DNA from: Streptomyces luteolus
GTDB lineage: Bacteria; Actinomycetota; Actinomycetes; Streptomycetales; Streptomycetaceae
Direction of reading: 5' to 3'
DNA length: 64,000 bases
NCBI RefSeq assembly: GCF_029968015.1
Contig: NZ_JASCIS010000005.1
Location: forward strand, 1 to 64,000
Shown here: piece after piece, positions 46,668 to 54,937 of the stretch
Position numbering within the stretch: position 1 is the first letter of the stretch
Layout of the letters: each line of letters begins with the position of its first letter
Notes under the pieces: generated by a model
Seen by the model: only the letters and a program-made list of their open reading frames with translations
What the model was told of the DNA's origin: nothing
The model's database searches: none
Made by a program: the position numbers and the translations under genes

Positions 46668-47381
46668 TCAGGCCGCGGGTGCGCCGTTCAGACGGAAGCG
46701 GACCTTCTCGACCTTCGAGGCAACGCCCAGGGCCTTGAGGTCCTTTCCGTCGACGCGCCCGTCACCGTTCAGGTCCTTCACGACGTCCGGGGCGTCGTCG
46801 TACACCCCGTTGTGGTCGAGGTCGTCGACCACTGCGACGGTCAGGACGGTGTCGGCGTCCTTGCCCATGATGGAGTCGCCGACGATCCAGGTGTCCCACA
46901 GCCTGGTCGCGTCGGCGGACCGGTCGCTGATGCCCGTCACGTTGAACAGGTCGGCCAGGTTGGTGCCGGGGCCGGCGAACTTGCGGTCCGGGTCGTCGAT
47001 CGTCGTGGAACCGAGGACGACCAGGCCGGGAAGGCGGTCGTCCTGACCCGGGGAGAACGTGCCGGGCAGCGGCGGCACGTTGTTGTGCCCGGCCGGGCCG
47101 GTGAGCTGTGCCCCGCTGAACCCGGCCCGGCGCAGTCCGTCGGGGCCGCCGGGGTAGGACACCTCCAGGTCCACGAACCAGCCCTTGCCCTCGGCTCCGG
47201 CGACATCGCCGTCGGCGGGGGCGAGCACCTCGACCTCGACGGGCCTGTCCTCGTTCGGCTCGCGCCCGGCCGCGGAGCCGGACTCGGGGGCGGCCACGGC
47301 GGCCGCGACCGCGGTGACCGCGGCGACCACCCCGGCGGTGGCGGCGGCGAACAGGGTGCGCTTGGACGGCTTGCGACGCAT
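46668..47381 (-). CDS. Exported protein with EF-hand/dockerin-like calcium motifs
   Basis: 237 aa. N-terminal Sec signal (MRRKPSKRTLFAAATAGVVA then an Ala/Val core, cut near AAPESG). Two Asp-rich loops near the C-terminus, DLDHNGVYDD and DLNGDGRVDGKDLKALG, match calcium-binding EF-hand/dockerin loops. No dockerin partner or enzyme domain is seen. GAGGAG precedes the ATG. Last gene of the ECF sigma factor operon, so perhaps part of its envelope-stress or developmental output; function unknown. Confidence 0.82.
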   Translation of the reverse strand: MRRKPSKRTLFAAATAGVVAAVTAVAAAVAAPESGSAAGREPNEDRPVEVEVLAPADGDVAGAEGKGWFVDLEVSYPGGPDGLRRAGFSGAQLTGPAGHNNVPPLPGTFSPGQDDRLPGLVVLGSTTIDDPDRKFAGPGTNLADLFNVTGISDRSADATRLWDTWIVGDSIMGKDADTVLTVAVVDDLDHNGVYDDAPDVVKDLNGDGRVDGKDLKALGVASKVEKVRFRLNGAPAA

Positions 47382-47458
47382 GTCTACTCCTCGTGTGCTG
47401 ATGGGGTTACTGGATGTGCGGTCAGGGCTGTGCTGGGTGGGTGGGTGGCTGTTGGGAG

Positions 47459-47553
47459 CGATACGGAAGGGGCGGGGCGGTGGGGCGGCGGGGCCGCGAT
47501 CCGGAAGGGGCGGGGCGGCGGAGCGGAGCGGCGGGGCGGGGCGGGGCGGGGCG
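47459..47553. repeat. GGGGC-rich tandem repeats
   Basis: Degenerate pentamer/decamer repeats of ggggcgggg, including a duplicated ccggaaggggcggggcgg-type block (about 47463-47478 and 47500-47517). They lie between the two exported-protein genes. Confidence 0.6.
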
Positions 47554-48239
47554 TCAACAGGCGTCGTGCCCGTGCGCCTCCCGGTCTCCGTGGCCCGCGT
47601 GGCCCGCGTGGCCCGCGCGGTCTCCGTTTCCCGCGTCGGCGAACGTTCCGGTGGCGCGCGCGACGACCAGACGGTCGTCGTACACGCCGGTGAAGCGGGC
47701 GAAGACAAGGACCTGTGGTGCGGCGCCCTCGACGTCGGTGGTGAAGTCGACCAGCGGCACGCGATCGCCCTCCCGGCGGGCGTAGAGGATGTACGCGGTC
47801 GAGGGCTCAAGTGACGTTGCGGAGAGCTGGAGTTGGCCGAGTCCGTCGACGGGGCGTGCGGTCACCTCGACATCGGCGTCCCCCGGTGCGTCGACCGGGA
47901 CGTCGTGGGTGGCGGCAGACAGGCCCTGGCGTCCGAGTCCGGCGTTCCCCGCGGGCGCGCCGACCGCGCCACGTACACCAGGGCCTGGGGATCCTGGCCG
48001 ACGTCGAGGGACTTGGTCCGCCGTTTAGACCGGTCGGACGGGGAGACCGCCTCGGCCCCCCGGCAGCGCCGGAGCCTGGACCGGGGCTTTCGTGCGGCCT
48101 GCCGCGGGGGCCTGTCGGACGACCGCGGTGCTGTCGCACCGCCGCGGTCCGCCCACGCCATCCCGACCCCTCCCGCGACCAGGACCGCCGCGACCGCGGA
48201 CGCCGCGGCCACGCTCCCGCGGAACTTCCTCGTTCCCAC
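47554..48239 (-). pseudogene. Exported protein gene, probably frameshifted
   Basis: GTG start with a strong GGAGGAGG site leads a signal peptide (GTRKFRGSVAAASAVAAVLV ... AWA). The reading frame from there continues to LDVGQDPQALVYVA, but the conserved-looking C-terminal domain (GAPAGNAGLGRQGLSAATH ... LGQLQLSATSLEPSTAYILY) lies in another frame that begins before it, so a shift near 47970 is needed to join them. The C-terminus is His/Gly/Asp-rich (GHAGHAGHGDREAHGHDAC). In the sigma/anti-sigma operon. It may be decay or a sequencing error. Confidence 0.5.
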
Positions 48240-48649
48240 TGCGCCCTCCTCCGATGACCGGTTCCGGGGCGTGTACGCCGAGCGGCACCGTCCGGTTCAC
48301 CGGACGACGGACAGATCTCGCGCCGCTTCGTTCCGGATGGGGTGACGTTGCGGATGGGGTGAGGGGAGGGTGAGCCGAGAGCCGTCCGCGCCTCGGGCCC
48401 CGGACTCTGGGCCCCGGGCTCCGGATCGAGGCGCGGGTCGTCCCGATTCCTCGGCCCGGGCTCCGGTCGTCAGGGCTCCGCGACGCGGGGGGGCAGCACG
48501 GGGACTCCGAGCCCGGGCGGGCCCCTGGCCTCGCGTCCGCTCCAGGCCGAGAACCGCCCGGTCCCCGAGAACCGCCCGGTCCCCGAGCCCCGGCCACGGA
48601 GTGCCCACGCTTCACACCGAGCAGCGCCCGCCCCACCCCGAGCCGACGT
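48240..48649. other. Intergenic region within the sigma-factor operon
   Basis: About 410 bp of low-complexity, GC-rich sequence with no convincing gene. It contains two copies of an 18 bp unit, ccgagaaccgcccggtcc (48548-48583), and several cccggg blocks. The promoter for the exported-protein genes may lie here. Confidence 0.4.
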
Positions 48650-49345
48650 TCAGGACCGCATCTCCAGCAAGGGCTTGCCGTCGCGGGTGGCCACTCGGAG
48701 GGTCGCGACCTGGTCGCGCGGGATCGAGGAGGCGCCGCGCAGCCGGGCGCTGCCGTTCGGCGTGGACATCCAGACGGCGGCCTGCTCCCGGCGCCCGTCG
48801 CGGTCGACCACCCAGGCGACGAAGTGCTCGCCCGCCGGCAAGTCCTCGACATGCAGGGCGACTTCGGTGCCCCAGGCCCGCGCCTCCAGGCTGCCGTGCC
48901 CACTGGCGGGGCTGCCCGCGAGGGCGGTCAGCGGCTCGCCGTCACGCCCTGGCCCTGCGGGCGTGGCGCGGTCGTCGCTGGTGAGGCCGACGACGCCGAC
49001 GGTGCCGCCGCCGATGACCAGGCCCGCTGCCGCCGCGGCGGCCGCCAGGGCCAGGCGCGATCGCCGACCCCAACGGCCGCGACGCCCGCCGGACCGCTCG
49101 GCGCGAGCCGTGGCGACCAGCCCCTCCCACGTGGACTGCGACGGCGGAACGGCCTCCGGCGGTGGCCCTCCTTGATGGAGCAGGCCGGGCAGGACCGCGT
49201 ACGCGGACAGCTCCTCCCGGCAGGAGTCGCACCACGCCAGATGTGATTCGAGGCGCTCCCGGTCCGCCGCGCCCAGGCCGCCGAGCACGTAGGCCCCGAG
49301 CAGCGTGCGCAGCTCCTCGTGCTGCTGCCGACTCTGCTCCTTCAC
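48650..49345 (-). CDS. Anti-sigma factor with zinc-binding N-terminus (RskA-like)
   Basis: 231 aa membrane-anchored anti-sigma factor. Zn motif His35-x3-Cys39-x2-Cys42 (ESHLAWCDSC), one membrane helix (about residues 96-120, Ala/Gly-rich), then an external RskA-type domain ending WVVDRDGRREQAAVWMSTPNG...LLEMRS. The GTG start overlaps the sigma-factor stop (GTGA), tight coupling expected for a sigma/anti-sigma pair. It probably holds the ECF sigma at the membrane until an envelope signal triggers release. Confidence 0.93.
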   Translation of the reverse strand: MKEQSRQQHEELRTLLGAYVLGGLGAADRERLESHLAWCDSCREELSAYAVLPGLLHQGGPPPEAVPPSQSTWEGLVATARAERSGGRRGRWGRRSRLALAAAAAAAGLVIGGGTVGVVGLTSDDRATPAGPGRDGEPLTALAGSPASGHGSLEARAWGTEVALHVEDLPAGEHFVAWVVDRDGRREQAAVWMSTPNGSARLRGASSIPRDQVATLRVATRDGKPLLEMRS

Positions 49346-49851
49346 CGCACCACTCCCATTTCCTCCAGCACCGTCCGCAGCGACCGCACGGCGTAGTACG
49401 CACGGGACTTCACGGTCCCGGCGGGAATCCCGAGCTTCGCGGCGGCCTCGGCGACGCTGCGCCCCCCGTAGTACAGCTCGACGATCGTCGCACGGTGCTC
49501 GGGTGAGAGCCGGGTCAGCGCCTCGGTCACCAGCCAGCCGTCGAGCATCCGCTCCAGGTCGTCGGCGGCCGCCGCGGACTCGATCGCCTCGTCGTTCTGG
49601 ACCAGGCGCGGCCTGCGCTGCTCGGCGCGCCACTGGTCGGTCAGGACGTTGCGCGCGACCGAGAACAGATAGGAGCGCGGATTGCCCTGGTGCGGGTCGA
49701 TGGCGTCCAGATTCCGCCAGGCCCGCAGCAGCGTCTCCTGCACCACGTCCTCCGCGCGCTGCCGGTCGGGCACATAGCGCAGCACGAAGGCGTGCAGGAC
49801 GCCCGCATGCTCGTCGTACAGCGCGCGCAGCAGCTGTTCATCCGCCGTCAT
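49342..49851 (-). CDS. ECF RNA polymerase sigma factor
   Basis: 169 aa group 4 sigma factor. Region 2: VLRYVPDRQRAEDVVQETLLRAWRNL and NPRSYLFSVARNVLTDQWR. Region 4: LSPEHRATIVELYYGGRSVAEAAAKLGIPAGTVKSRAYYAVRSL. Resembles SigK/SigL-type factors paired with RskA anti-sigmas. Drives an operon with its anti-sigma and two exported proteins. ATG start MTADEQLL. Confidence 0.95.
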   Translation of the reverse strand: MTADEQLLRALYDEHAGVLHAFVLRYVPDRQRAEDVVQETLLRAWRNLDAIDPHQGNPRSYLFSVARNVLTDQWRAEQRRPRLVQNDEAIESAAAADDLERMLDGWLVTEALTRLSPEHRATIVELYYGGRSVAEAAAKLGIPAGTVKSRAYYAVRSLRTVLEEMGVVR

Positions 49852-49970
49852 GACCCACTTCCGCTCCGCCGTCCTCTGCTCACCACGGGTGGTGTACGAC
49901 AGGTCGGCGCCCGCGGTTCACCGACTCGGGGCGACAGGACCCGGGGTGTGCCTCCAGCCGCGTGCTCGGG

Positions 49971-50564
49971 TCAGAAGTTCCGCGGGGTCTCCGACCAGAC
50001 GCAGACGGCCGGGACATCGCCCGGATTGTGGTAGCGGTGCGGAGTGGTGGACTCGAAGCTGACGCAGTCGCCGGGTCGCAGGTGGTAGTGCGCTCCGTCG
50101 ACCCAGTAGTCCAGCTCACCGCTCAGCAGGAGACCGACTTCTTCTCCCGTATGGGTGTGCGGGTGGTCGCCGGAGGAGGCTCCGGGCGCAACCTCCAGGA
50201 TCATCATTTCCAGCCTGCCCGCCGGGCCGGGATTGAGGAGGCTGTAGGTGATCCCCTCCACTCCCGCCCGAGTGAGTTCCACCCGTTGATCGGGGCGCGT
50301 CAGTACGCGGCGTTCGCGGTCGACCGCTTGGAACAGGCGGCTGAGTGTGGTGCCGAGGGCTTCGACGATCGTGCGCAAGGTGTTGATGGTCGGACTGTTG
50401 ACGTCACGTTCGACGTTGCTGAGGTAACTGCGGGACAAGCCCGTCTTCTCGGCGAGCTTCTCCAGGGTCAAGCCCCTGTCGAGACGTTCCCGGCGGAGGA
50501 GTCGGCCGATCCCGTCGTTGTGCGGGGGGCCCGATGCGGCGGAACGGGGTGGGTCAGCGGACAC
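49971..50564 (-). CDS. XRE-family regulator with C-terminal cupin
   Basis: 197 aa. HTH at residues ~18-72 (IGRLLRRERLDRGLTLEKLAEKTGLSRSYLSNVERDVNSP), then a cupin barrel with HPHTHTGEEVGLLLSGELDYWVDG and RPGDCVSFESTTPHRYHNPG. Such proteins often sense a small amine or amino acid. Divergent from the DSD1-family PLP enzyme with a 127 bp shared control region, so it likely regulates that gene. Confidence 0.92.
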   Translation of the reverse strand: MSADPPRSAASGPPHNDGIGRLLRRERLDRGLTLEKLAEKTGLSRSYLSNVERDVNSPTINTLRTIVEALGTTLSRLFQAVDRERRVLTRPDQRVELTRAGVEGITYSLLNPGPAGRLEMMILEVAPGASSGDHPHTHTGEEVGLLLSGELDYWVDGAHYHLRPGDCVSFESTTPHRYHNPGDVPAVCVWSETPRNF

Positions 50565-50691
50565 GGTCGCACCCTTCGTCCAGGAAACAGTACGCGGCGT
50601 CGATCATAGTGGTTGCCCGCGCCGTCCTGAATACCGTACGTTCCGTCTTGGATAGAGGTCACGCGCGACTGCTGTGGCCGATGGAGGAGCT

Positions 50692-51855
50692 ATGAACCAC
50701 GACGGCGCGACACCCACCGGCCTGCCTGCGCGTGAGCTGCCCGCACTCCGCCTCAACCTGCCGGCGCTGGAGCACAATGTGCGGCTCATGGCGGAGTGGT
50801 GCCGGAAGCGGCAGGTCGAACTGTGCCCGCACATCAAGACCACCATGACGCGCCCTGTCGTCGACCGGCAGATGGCCGCCGGCGCGTGGGGCGTCACGGT
50901 CGCCACCGTCAGGCAGGCGGGCATCGCCTTGGGCTGGGGGCCGCGTCGCCTCATCATCGCCAACCAGGTGATCCACCGCTCCGACCTCGCCGTCGTCCGG
51001 CGATGGCTCGAACAGGATCCCGAGCTCGAGCTGTACTGCTTCGTGGACTCGACGACAGGGCTGGACCTCGCACGGTCGGCCATGGAGGGCGTGCGCAATC
51101 CCCTGCGCGTCCTCATCGACGTCGGTGCGCAAGGAGGCCGAACCGGGGTACGGGAGGTCGCAGCGGCATACGAACTCGGCGTGGCCGCCGCCAAGGCATC
51201 GCCAGGACTGCTCCTGGCCGGAGTCGCGGGGTACGAAGGCATCCGGCCCAACCGCCGGGACGCCGCGACGACGGCGGACGTCGACGCCCACTGCCGGAGC
51301 GCGATCGAAGTCTTCCGAAAGCTGACACCGGCGTTCGAGACAGATCGGCCCCTCTTCAGCATGGGCGGCTCCGCCTTCCCGGACCGGGTGGTCCACTCTC
51401 TCCAAGGGCTCCCGGAGCGAGCTGACGGCCGGTCAGTGGTCCCCGTTCTGCGGTCGGGCTGCTACGTCACCCACGACCACGGCACGTACGAGCACGTCTC
51501 ACCGCTGCCAGGGCTGAGGGCCGCGCTGACCGTCCGGGCGGTCGTACTCTCCACCCCTGAACCGGGACGGGCCGTCGTCGGCGCCGGGAAGCGTGAACTC
51601 CCCTATGACGCAGGACTGCCCGTCCTCGTCGGCGCCCACGACGCACAGGGAGCGCCGCGACCGGCAGCCGAGGCCACCGCGCGTCAGATCTTCGACCATC
51701 ACCTGGTACTCACCGACACCCACGGCCTGCGCGTGGGCGACGAGGTCGACCTCGGCATCTCCCACCCGTGCTCGGCCTTCGACCGGTGGCCCGACATCGC
51801 CGTGGTCGACGACGAAGGCCACCTCCTGGACGTGTGGCATCCGCGATTCCGGTGA
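50692..51855 (+). CDS. DSD1-family PLP enzyme (D-threonine aldolase / D-serine dehydratase type)
   Basis: 387 aa. Alanine-racemase-like TIM barrel with the PLP lysine in CPHIKTTMTRPVV, and a C-terminal D-serine-dehydratase-like domain with the zinc-site motif SHPCSAFDRW. The family splits or deaminates D-threo-3-hydroxy amino acids. ATG (MNHDGATP) follows GGAGGAGC. Neighbours are an XRE-cupin regulator and a TauD/SsuABC-type locus, so the natural substrate may be a D-amino acid relative of the imported compound; that is inference. Confidence 0.88.
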   Translation: MNHDGATPTGLPARELPALRLNLPALEHNVRLMAEWCRKRQVELCPHIKTTMTRPVVDRQMAAGAWGVTVATVRQAGIALGWGPRRLIIANQVIHRSDLAVVRRWLEQDPELELYCFVDSTTGLDLARSAMEGVRNPLRVLIDVGAQGGRTGVREVAAAYELGVAAAKASPGLLLAGVAGYEGIRPNRRDAATTADVDAHCRSAIEVFRKLTPAFETDRPLFSMGGSAFPDRVVHSLQGLPERADGRSVVPVLRSGCYVTHDHGTYEHVSPLPGLRAALTVRAVVLSTPEPGRAVVGAGKRELPYDAGLPVLVGAHDAQGAPRPAAEATARQIFDHHLVLTDTHGLRVGDEVDLGISHPCSAFDRWPDIAVVDDEGHLLDVWHPRFR

Positions 51856-52014
51856 CCCCGCCGGGTCCACTCGAACGACGACCGGTCAACCACGCGGCAC
51901 GACAGCGCCGTTGCGGCACAGCCGACCAGCCCCGCGTCGCCCTCGACGCCGGCGAAGACAATGAGTCAGCCGAAGTCCGCGACGTCTACCGACCGACGGA
52001 GGACTCGCGCGCGG

Positions 52015-52065
52015 CCCGGTACTCTAGCGACCGCGCGGTCCCAGTACGGTAGCGGCCGCGCGGTC
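52015..52065. repeat. Imperfect 26 bp direct repeat before the GntR gene
   Basis: cccggtactctagcgaccgc then gcggtc (52015-52040) is repeated with four changes at 52040-52065. Each copy ends in the palindrome ccgcgcgg. It lies 48 bp before the GntR start and could be its operator. Confidence 0.5.
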
Positions 52066-52112
52066 GGTGTTGGTCTTGGCCGGCGACACGGAGCGAGGAG
52101 GAGGGCCACGGC

Positions 52113-52880
52113 TTGGCACGCAAACGGACACAGGACCTTCCTGACCTGTCCGGGCTGCTCCTGCCCCGTGACCAACGGATGGCGGCCGTGGAGCAGTCGG
52201 TGCTCAGGCACCGCTCCAGCGCGCAGGTGGCGGTCTCCCTGCCCGAACAGATCGCCGCCCGGCTGGCCTGCGCCATCACCTTCGACCTCTTCCACGCCGG
52301 CCAGCGCCTGCTCGAACAGGACATCTGCAAGATTCTCGGCGTCAGCCGGGCGCCGGTCCGTGAAGCGCTGCGCATCCTCGAACGGGATCGGCTCATCGAG
52401 TTCCAGGCACGGCGGGGCGCGCTCGTCACCGCGCCGACAGCGGAGGAGATCCGCAACGTCTTCGACGTCCGGATCGCGTTGTACGGCATCCTCCTTCGGG
52501 AGGAGATGACCCGGGACCCGAAGCGGCTGCTCGCGGTACTCGACGCCCATATGCCCGCGGTCGAGAGGTCGGTCACCGAGTCCGCCGACGACTATGCGAC
52601 GGCGACCTTCCTTCTCAACTCGTCGATCGCGGCGGCGGCCGGCAACCAGACCCTCGCGGACCTGCTGCAGTCCGTCTCCCTGCAAACGCTCCGGTATGTG
52701 CGCTTGGGATTGGCGCACCACCCCGGGAACATCTCCCGGTCCCTCGAGAGCTGGCACGCCCTTCACGCCGCGGTGTCGGCGGGCAAGCCCGCCCCAGTGG
52801 TGCGGATCGCCAAGGCACGTATCGAGCAAGTCCGCGACGCGGCGCTGGAAGCCCTCGAAGACACCGGCACATCGGACTGA
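52113..52880 (+). CDS. GntR-family regulator, FCD type
   Basis: 255 aa from a TTG start (GAGGAGGAGG upstream; ATG at 52179 is the alternative). Winged helix SLPEQIAARLACAITFDLFHAGQRLLEQDICKILGVSRAPVREALRIL, then a helical FCD domain. Sits upstream of the dioxygenase/ABC operon by 354 bp on the same strand and is its most likely regulator. FCD-type GntR operators often have a GT-N-AC core, which fits the tgtcgaca sites ahead of the operon. Confidence 0.88.
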   Translation: MARKRTQDLPDLSGLLLPRDQRMAAVEQSVLRHRSSAQVAVSLPEQIAARLACAITFDLFHAGQRLLEQDICKILGVSRAPVREALRILERDRLIEFQARRGALVTAPTAEEIRNVFDVRIALYGILLREEMTRDPKRLLAVLDAHMPAVERSVTESADDYATATFLLNSSIAAAAGNQTLADLLQSVSLQTLRYVRLGLAHHPGNISRSLESWHALHAAVSAGKPAPVVRIAKARIEQVRDAALEALEDTGTSD

Positions 52881-53142
52881 ACAGGTTCGCCCCGTCGGAC
52901 TGAACGGGTTCGACGCATCGGGCTGACCGCAGCCCTCCCTTCCTCAGCGGTCACAACTCCCTTCCGTGACGCGGCCCTTGCGGGACCTCGTACGCCCCGA
53001 CTCCTCGTACGCCCCGGCGCATGGAACCGGAGGGCGTTCGCCCCAGCGCGGTGACAGCTGTCGCACCTTCCTGTCGCGACGCGGTCCCGGCGCCCCTCGA
53101 ACACGCCAACTCATCGCACTGAACCAGCTTCTACGCACAGGG
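52881..53142. other. Intergenic region upstream of the dioxygenase operon (5' part)
   Basis: About 260 bp with no credible gene; the promoter and repeated tgtcgacat sites listed separately follow it. Nothing else is recognised here apart from the short repeat cgtacgcccc/cgtacgcccc near 52988-53010. Confidence 0.4.
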
Positions 53143-53170
53143 TTGACAGCGATCACGCCGTCCTTATTCT
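53143..53170 (+). promoter_or_regulatory. Sigma-70-type promoter for the dioxygenase/ABC operon
   Basis: TTGACA (53143-53148), 16-base spacer, TATTCT (53165-53170). Near consensus for the housekeeping sigma factor, about 65 bp before the dioxygenase ATG. The tgtcgacat repeats lie at and just after the expected transcription start, where a bound repressor would block it. Confidence 0.7.
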
Positions 53171-53222
53171 TGTCGACATCAATCAGCTAACGGGGTTGAG
53201 ACCGTCCCTGTCGACATCGATC
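53171..53222. promoter_or_regulatory. Two direct tgtcgacat(c/a)(a/g)atc sites, putative operator
   Basis: tgtcgacatcaatc (53171-53184) and tgtcgacatcgatc (53209-53222), 38 bp apart. Each holds the palindromic-type core gtcgac. Located between the -10 and the ATG of the dioxygenase gene. Confidence 0.55.
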
Positions 53223-53234
53223 GCGGAGGAAACC

Positions 53235-54029
53235 ATGCCCCTCAAGATCACACCGCTCACCGGGTCGATCGGTGCGTCGGTCGAAGGGCTCCACCTGAGG
53301 GAGGACCTCGACGAAGCGACGCTCACCACGCTCAGGGAGGCGTTCCTGGAGTACTGCATGCTCGTGTTCCGGGGGCAGCACCTCGAGCCGCCGGCGCATG
53401 CGGAGTTCGCCCGCCACTGGGGAGAGCCGGTCGTCACAGCCATGCTCGACCAACTCCCGGGCGCTCCGGGCGTCGTCCAGATCACCGACGTCAAGAAGGA
53501 GACGACGGCCACCGAGGCCTGGCACTACGACGCCACCTTCGAGGCGGTCCCGCCGAAGATCTCGATCCTGTCGGCCGTCACCATTCCGGTGGGCGGCGAC
53601 ACTCTCTGGTCGAACCAGTACCTCGCCTTCGAGCGGCTCTCGCCCGATCTGCGGCGTGTCCTGGAGACCCTGCGCGTACGGTTCCGCGGCATCCGACTCG
53701 GCCGGATGATGGGCATTCCCGAGGCGGAGCAGCCCCAGGCGGTGCACCCCCTCGTCCGTACACACCCGGAGACCGGGCGCCAAGCCCTCTATGTCGGCCA
53801 CCTCGAGAACAGCTGCATCGAGGGGTGGACCAAGGAGGAGAGCGACCCGCTCATGGAATTCCTGTACACCCAGTCCGTCACCCCGGACAACGTGTACCGG
53901 CACAGCTGGCAGCCCGGCGACCTCGTGATGTGGGACAACCGCTGCACGATGCACTACGCCGTCCACGACTACGGCGACCAGCCGCGGGCTCTCAACCGGA
54001 TCACGCTCCACGGCGAGGTCCCGGCCTGA
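53235..54029 (+). CDS. TauD/TfdA-family 2-oxoglutarate dioxygenase
   Basis: 264 aa, close in size to TauD (283). Predicted Fe ligands His97/Asp99 (WHYDATF) and His240 (MHYAVHDY), 2-oxoglutarate Arg251, spacing as in TauD. ATG (MPLKITPL) follows GGAGGAAACC. First gene of an operon with SsuC/SsuB/SsuA-type importer genes, so a sulfonate such as taurine is a likely substrate; release of sulfite is the family's known chemistry. An amino-acid or alkyl sulfate substrate is possible. Confidence 0.92.
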   Translation: MPLKITPLTGSIGASVEGLHLREDLDEATLTTLREAFLEYCMLVFRGQHLEPPAHAEFARHWGEPVVTAMLDQLPGAPGVVQITDVKKETTATEAWHYDATFEAVPPKISILSAVTIPVGGDTLWSNQYLAFERLSPDLRRVLETLRVRFRGIRLGRMMGIPEAEQPQAVHPLVRTHPETGRQALYVGHLENSCIEGWTKEESDPLMEFLYTQSVTPDNVYRHSWQPGDLVMWDNRCTMHYAVHDYGDQPRALNRITLHGEVPA

Positions 54030-54078
54030 GCGATCGGGCGTCGTGACCCCTTGATGCTTTCCCCGAGACGGAGACTCC

Positions 54079-54933
54079 ATGACCTCCAGCAAGACCAAGT
54101 CACCTGTTCCCAGGGGGGTAACCGAAGCCGCCGAAGGGCAAGGCCGCCGTTCGTCCGCTCCTCGCAGGCGTGGACGGCTCACCGTGCGCGCATGGCAGGT
54201 GATCCTGCTGCTCGTCTGGTTCGGCCTGTGGCACTGGACCACCAGCGCGAGCGTCTTGGACCCCGTTCTCTCCAAGACCCCTGAGCAGTCGTGGAACTAC
54301 CTCACGACCGCGGCGGAGTCCGGGGAGTTGTGGTCCAACACCAAGGCGACGATGGCGGCGGTTCTGCTGGCCTGGGTCCTGGCGGGGATCGCCGGCGTCA
54401 TCGCCGGGCTCGCGTTGGGCCTCCTGCCCACGACCGAGCGGATCCTCACGCCTTACCTGGAAGCCATGAACTCCATGCCGCGCATCGCCCTGGCACCGCT
54501 GTTCATCGTGGCGTTCGGCATCGGGCTGTGGGCCAAGGTCGCCCTCGCCTCCACCCTCGTCTTCTTCATTGTCATGTCCGGGGCACGAGCGGGCGTGCGG
54601 TCCGCCGATGCGGAGTGGCTCCGACTGTCGGCGGTGCTCGGCGTCAACAGCTTCCAGCTGTTCACGAAGATCTTCGTCCCTGTCGCGACGCCGGCCATTT
54701 TCGCGTCCCTGCGTCTCGGCCTCATCTACTCATTGCTCGGTGTCGTGGGATCCGAGCTGATCTCCGCCGAGAACGGTCTGGGCCAACTGATCGCGAACTA
54801 CTCCAACATCTTTCAGATGGAAGCGGTGTACGCGATCCTCATCCTGCTGGCCTTGATCGCCGTCATTCTCAACCAACTCATGGGTGCCGTCGAGGCACGG
54901 CTGCTCAGTTGGCAGCCCCCGGAAGAGCGGTGA
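54079..54933 (+). CDS. ABC transporter permease (SsuC/TauC/nitrate type)
   Basis: 284 aa with about six helices. EAMNSMPRIALAPLFIVAFGIG and DAEWLRLSAVLGVNSFQLFTKIFVPVATPAIFASLRLGL (EAA-type loop) are hallmarks of this permease family. 49 bp after the dioxygenase and 4 bp before the ATPase. Forms the membrane channel of the importer. Confidence 0.93.
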   Translation: MTSSKTKSPVPRGVTEAAEGQGRRSSAPRRRGRLTVRAWQVILLLVWFGLWHWTTSASVLDPVLSKTPEQSWNYLTTAAESGELWSNTKATMAAVLLAWVLAGIAGVIAGLALGLLPTTERILTPYLEAMNSMPRIALAPLFIVAFGIGLWAKVALASTLVFFIVMSGARAGVRSADAEWLRLSAVLGVNSFQLFTKIFVPVATPAIFASLRLGLIYSLLGVVGSELISAENGLGQLIANYSNIFQMEAVYAILILLALIAVILNQLMGAVEARLLSWQPPEER

Positions 54934-54937
54934 ACGT

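Noticed and set aside
47862..48239. Intact 125-codon exported protein as a full gene
   Set aside because: Its second half is Arg/Pro-rich without domain character while a conserved-looking domain continues in another frame, so a frameshifted longer gene is more likely.
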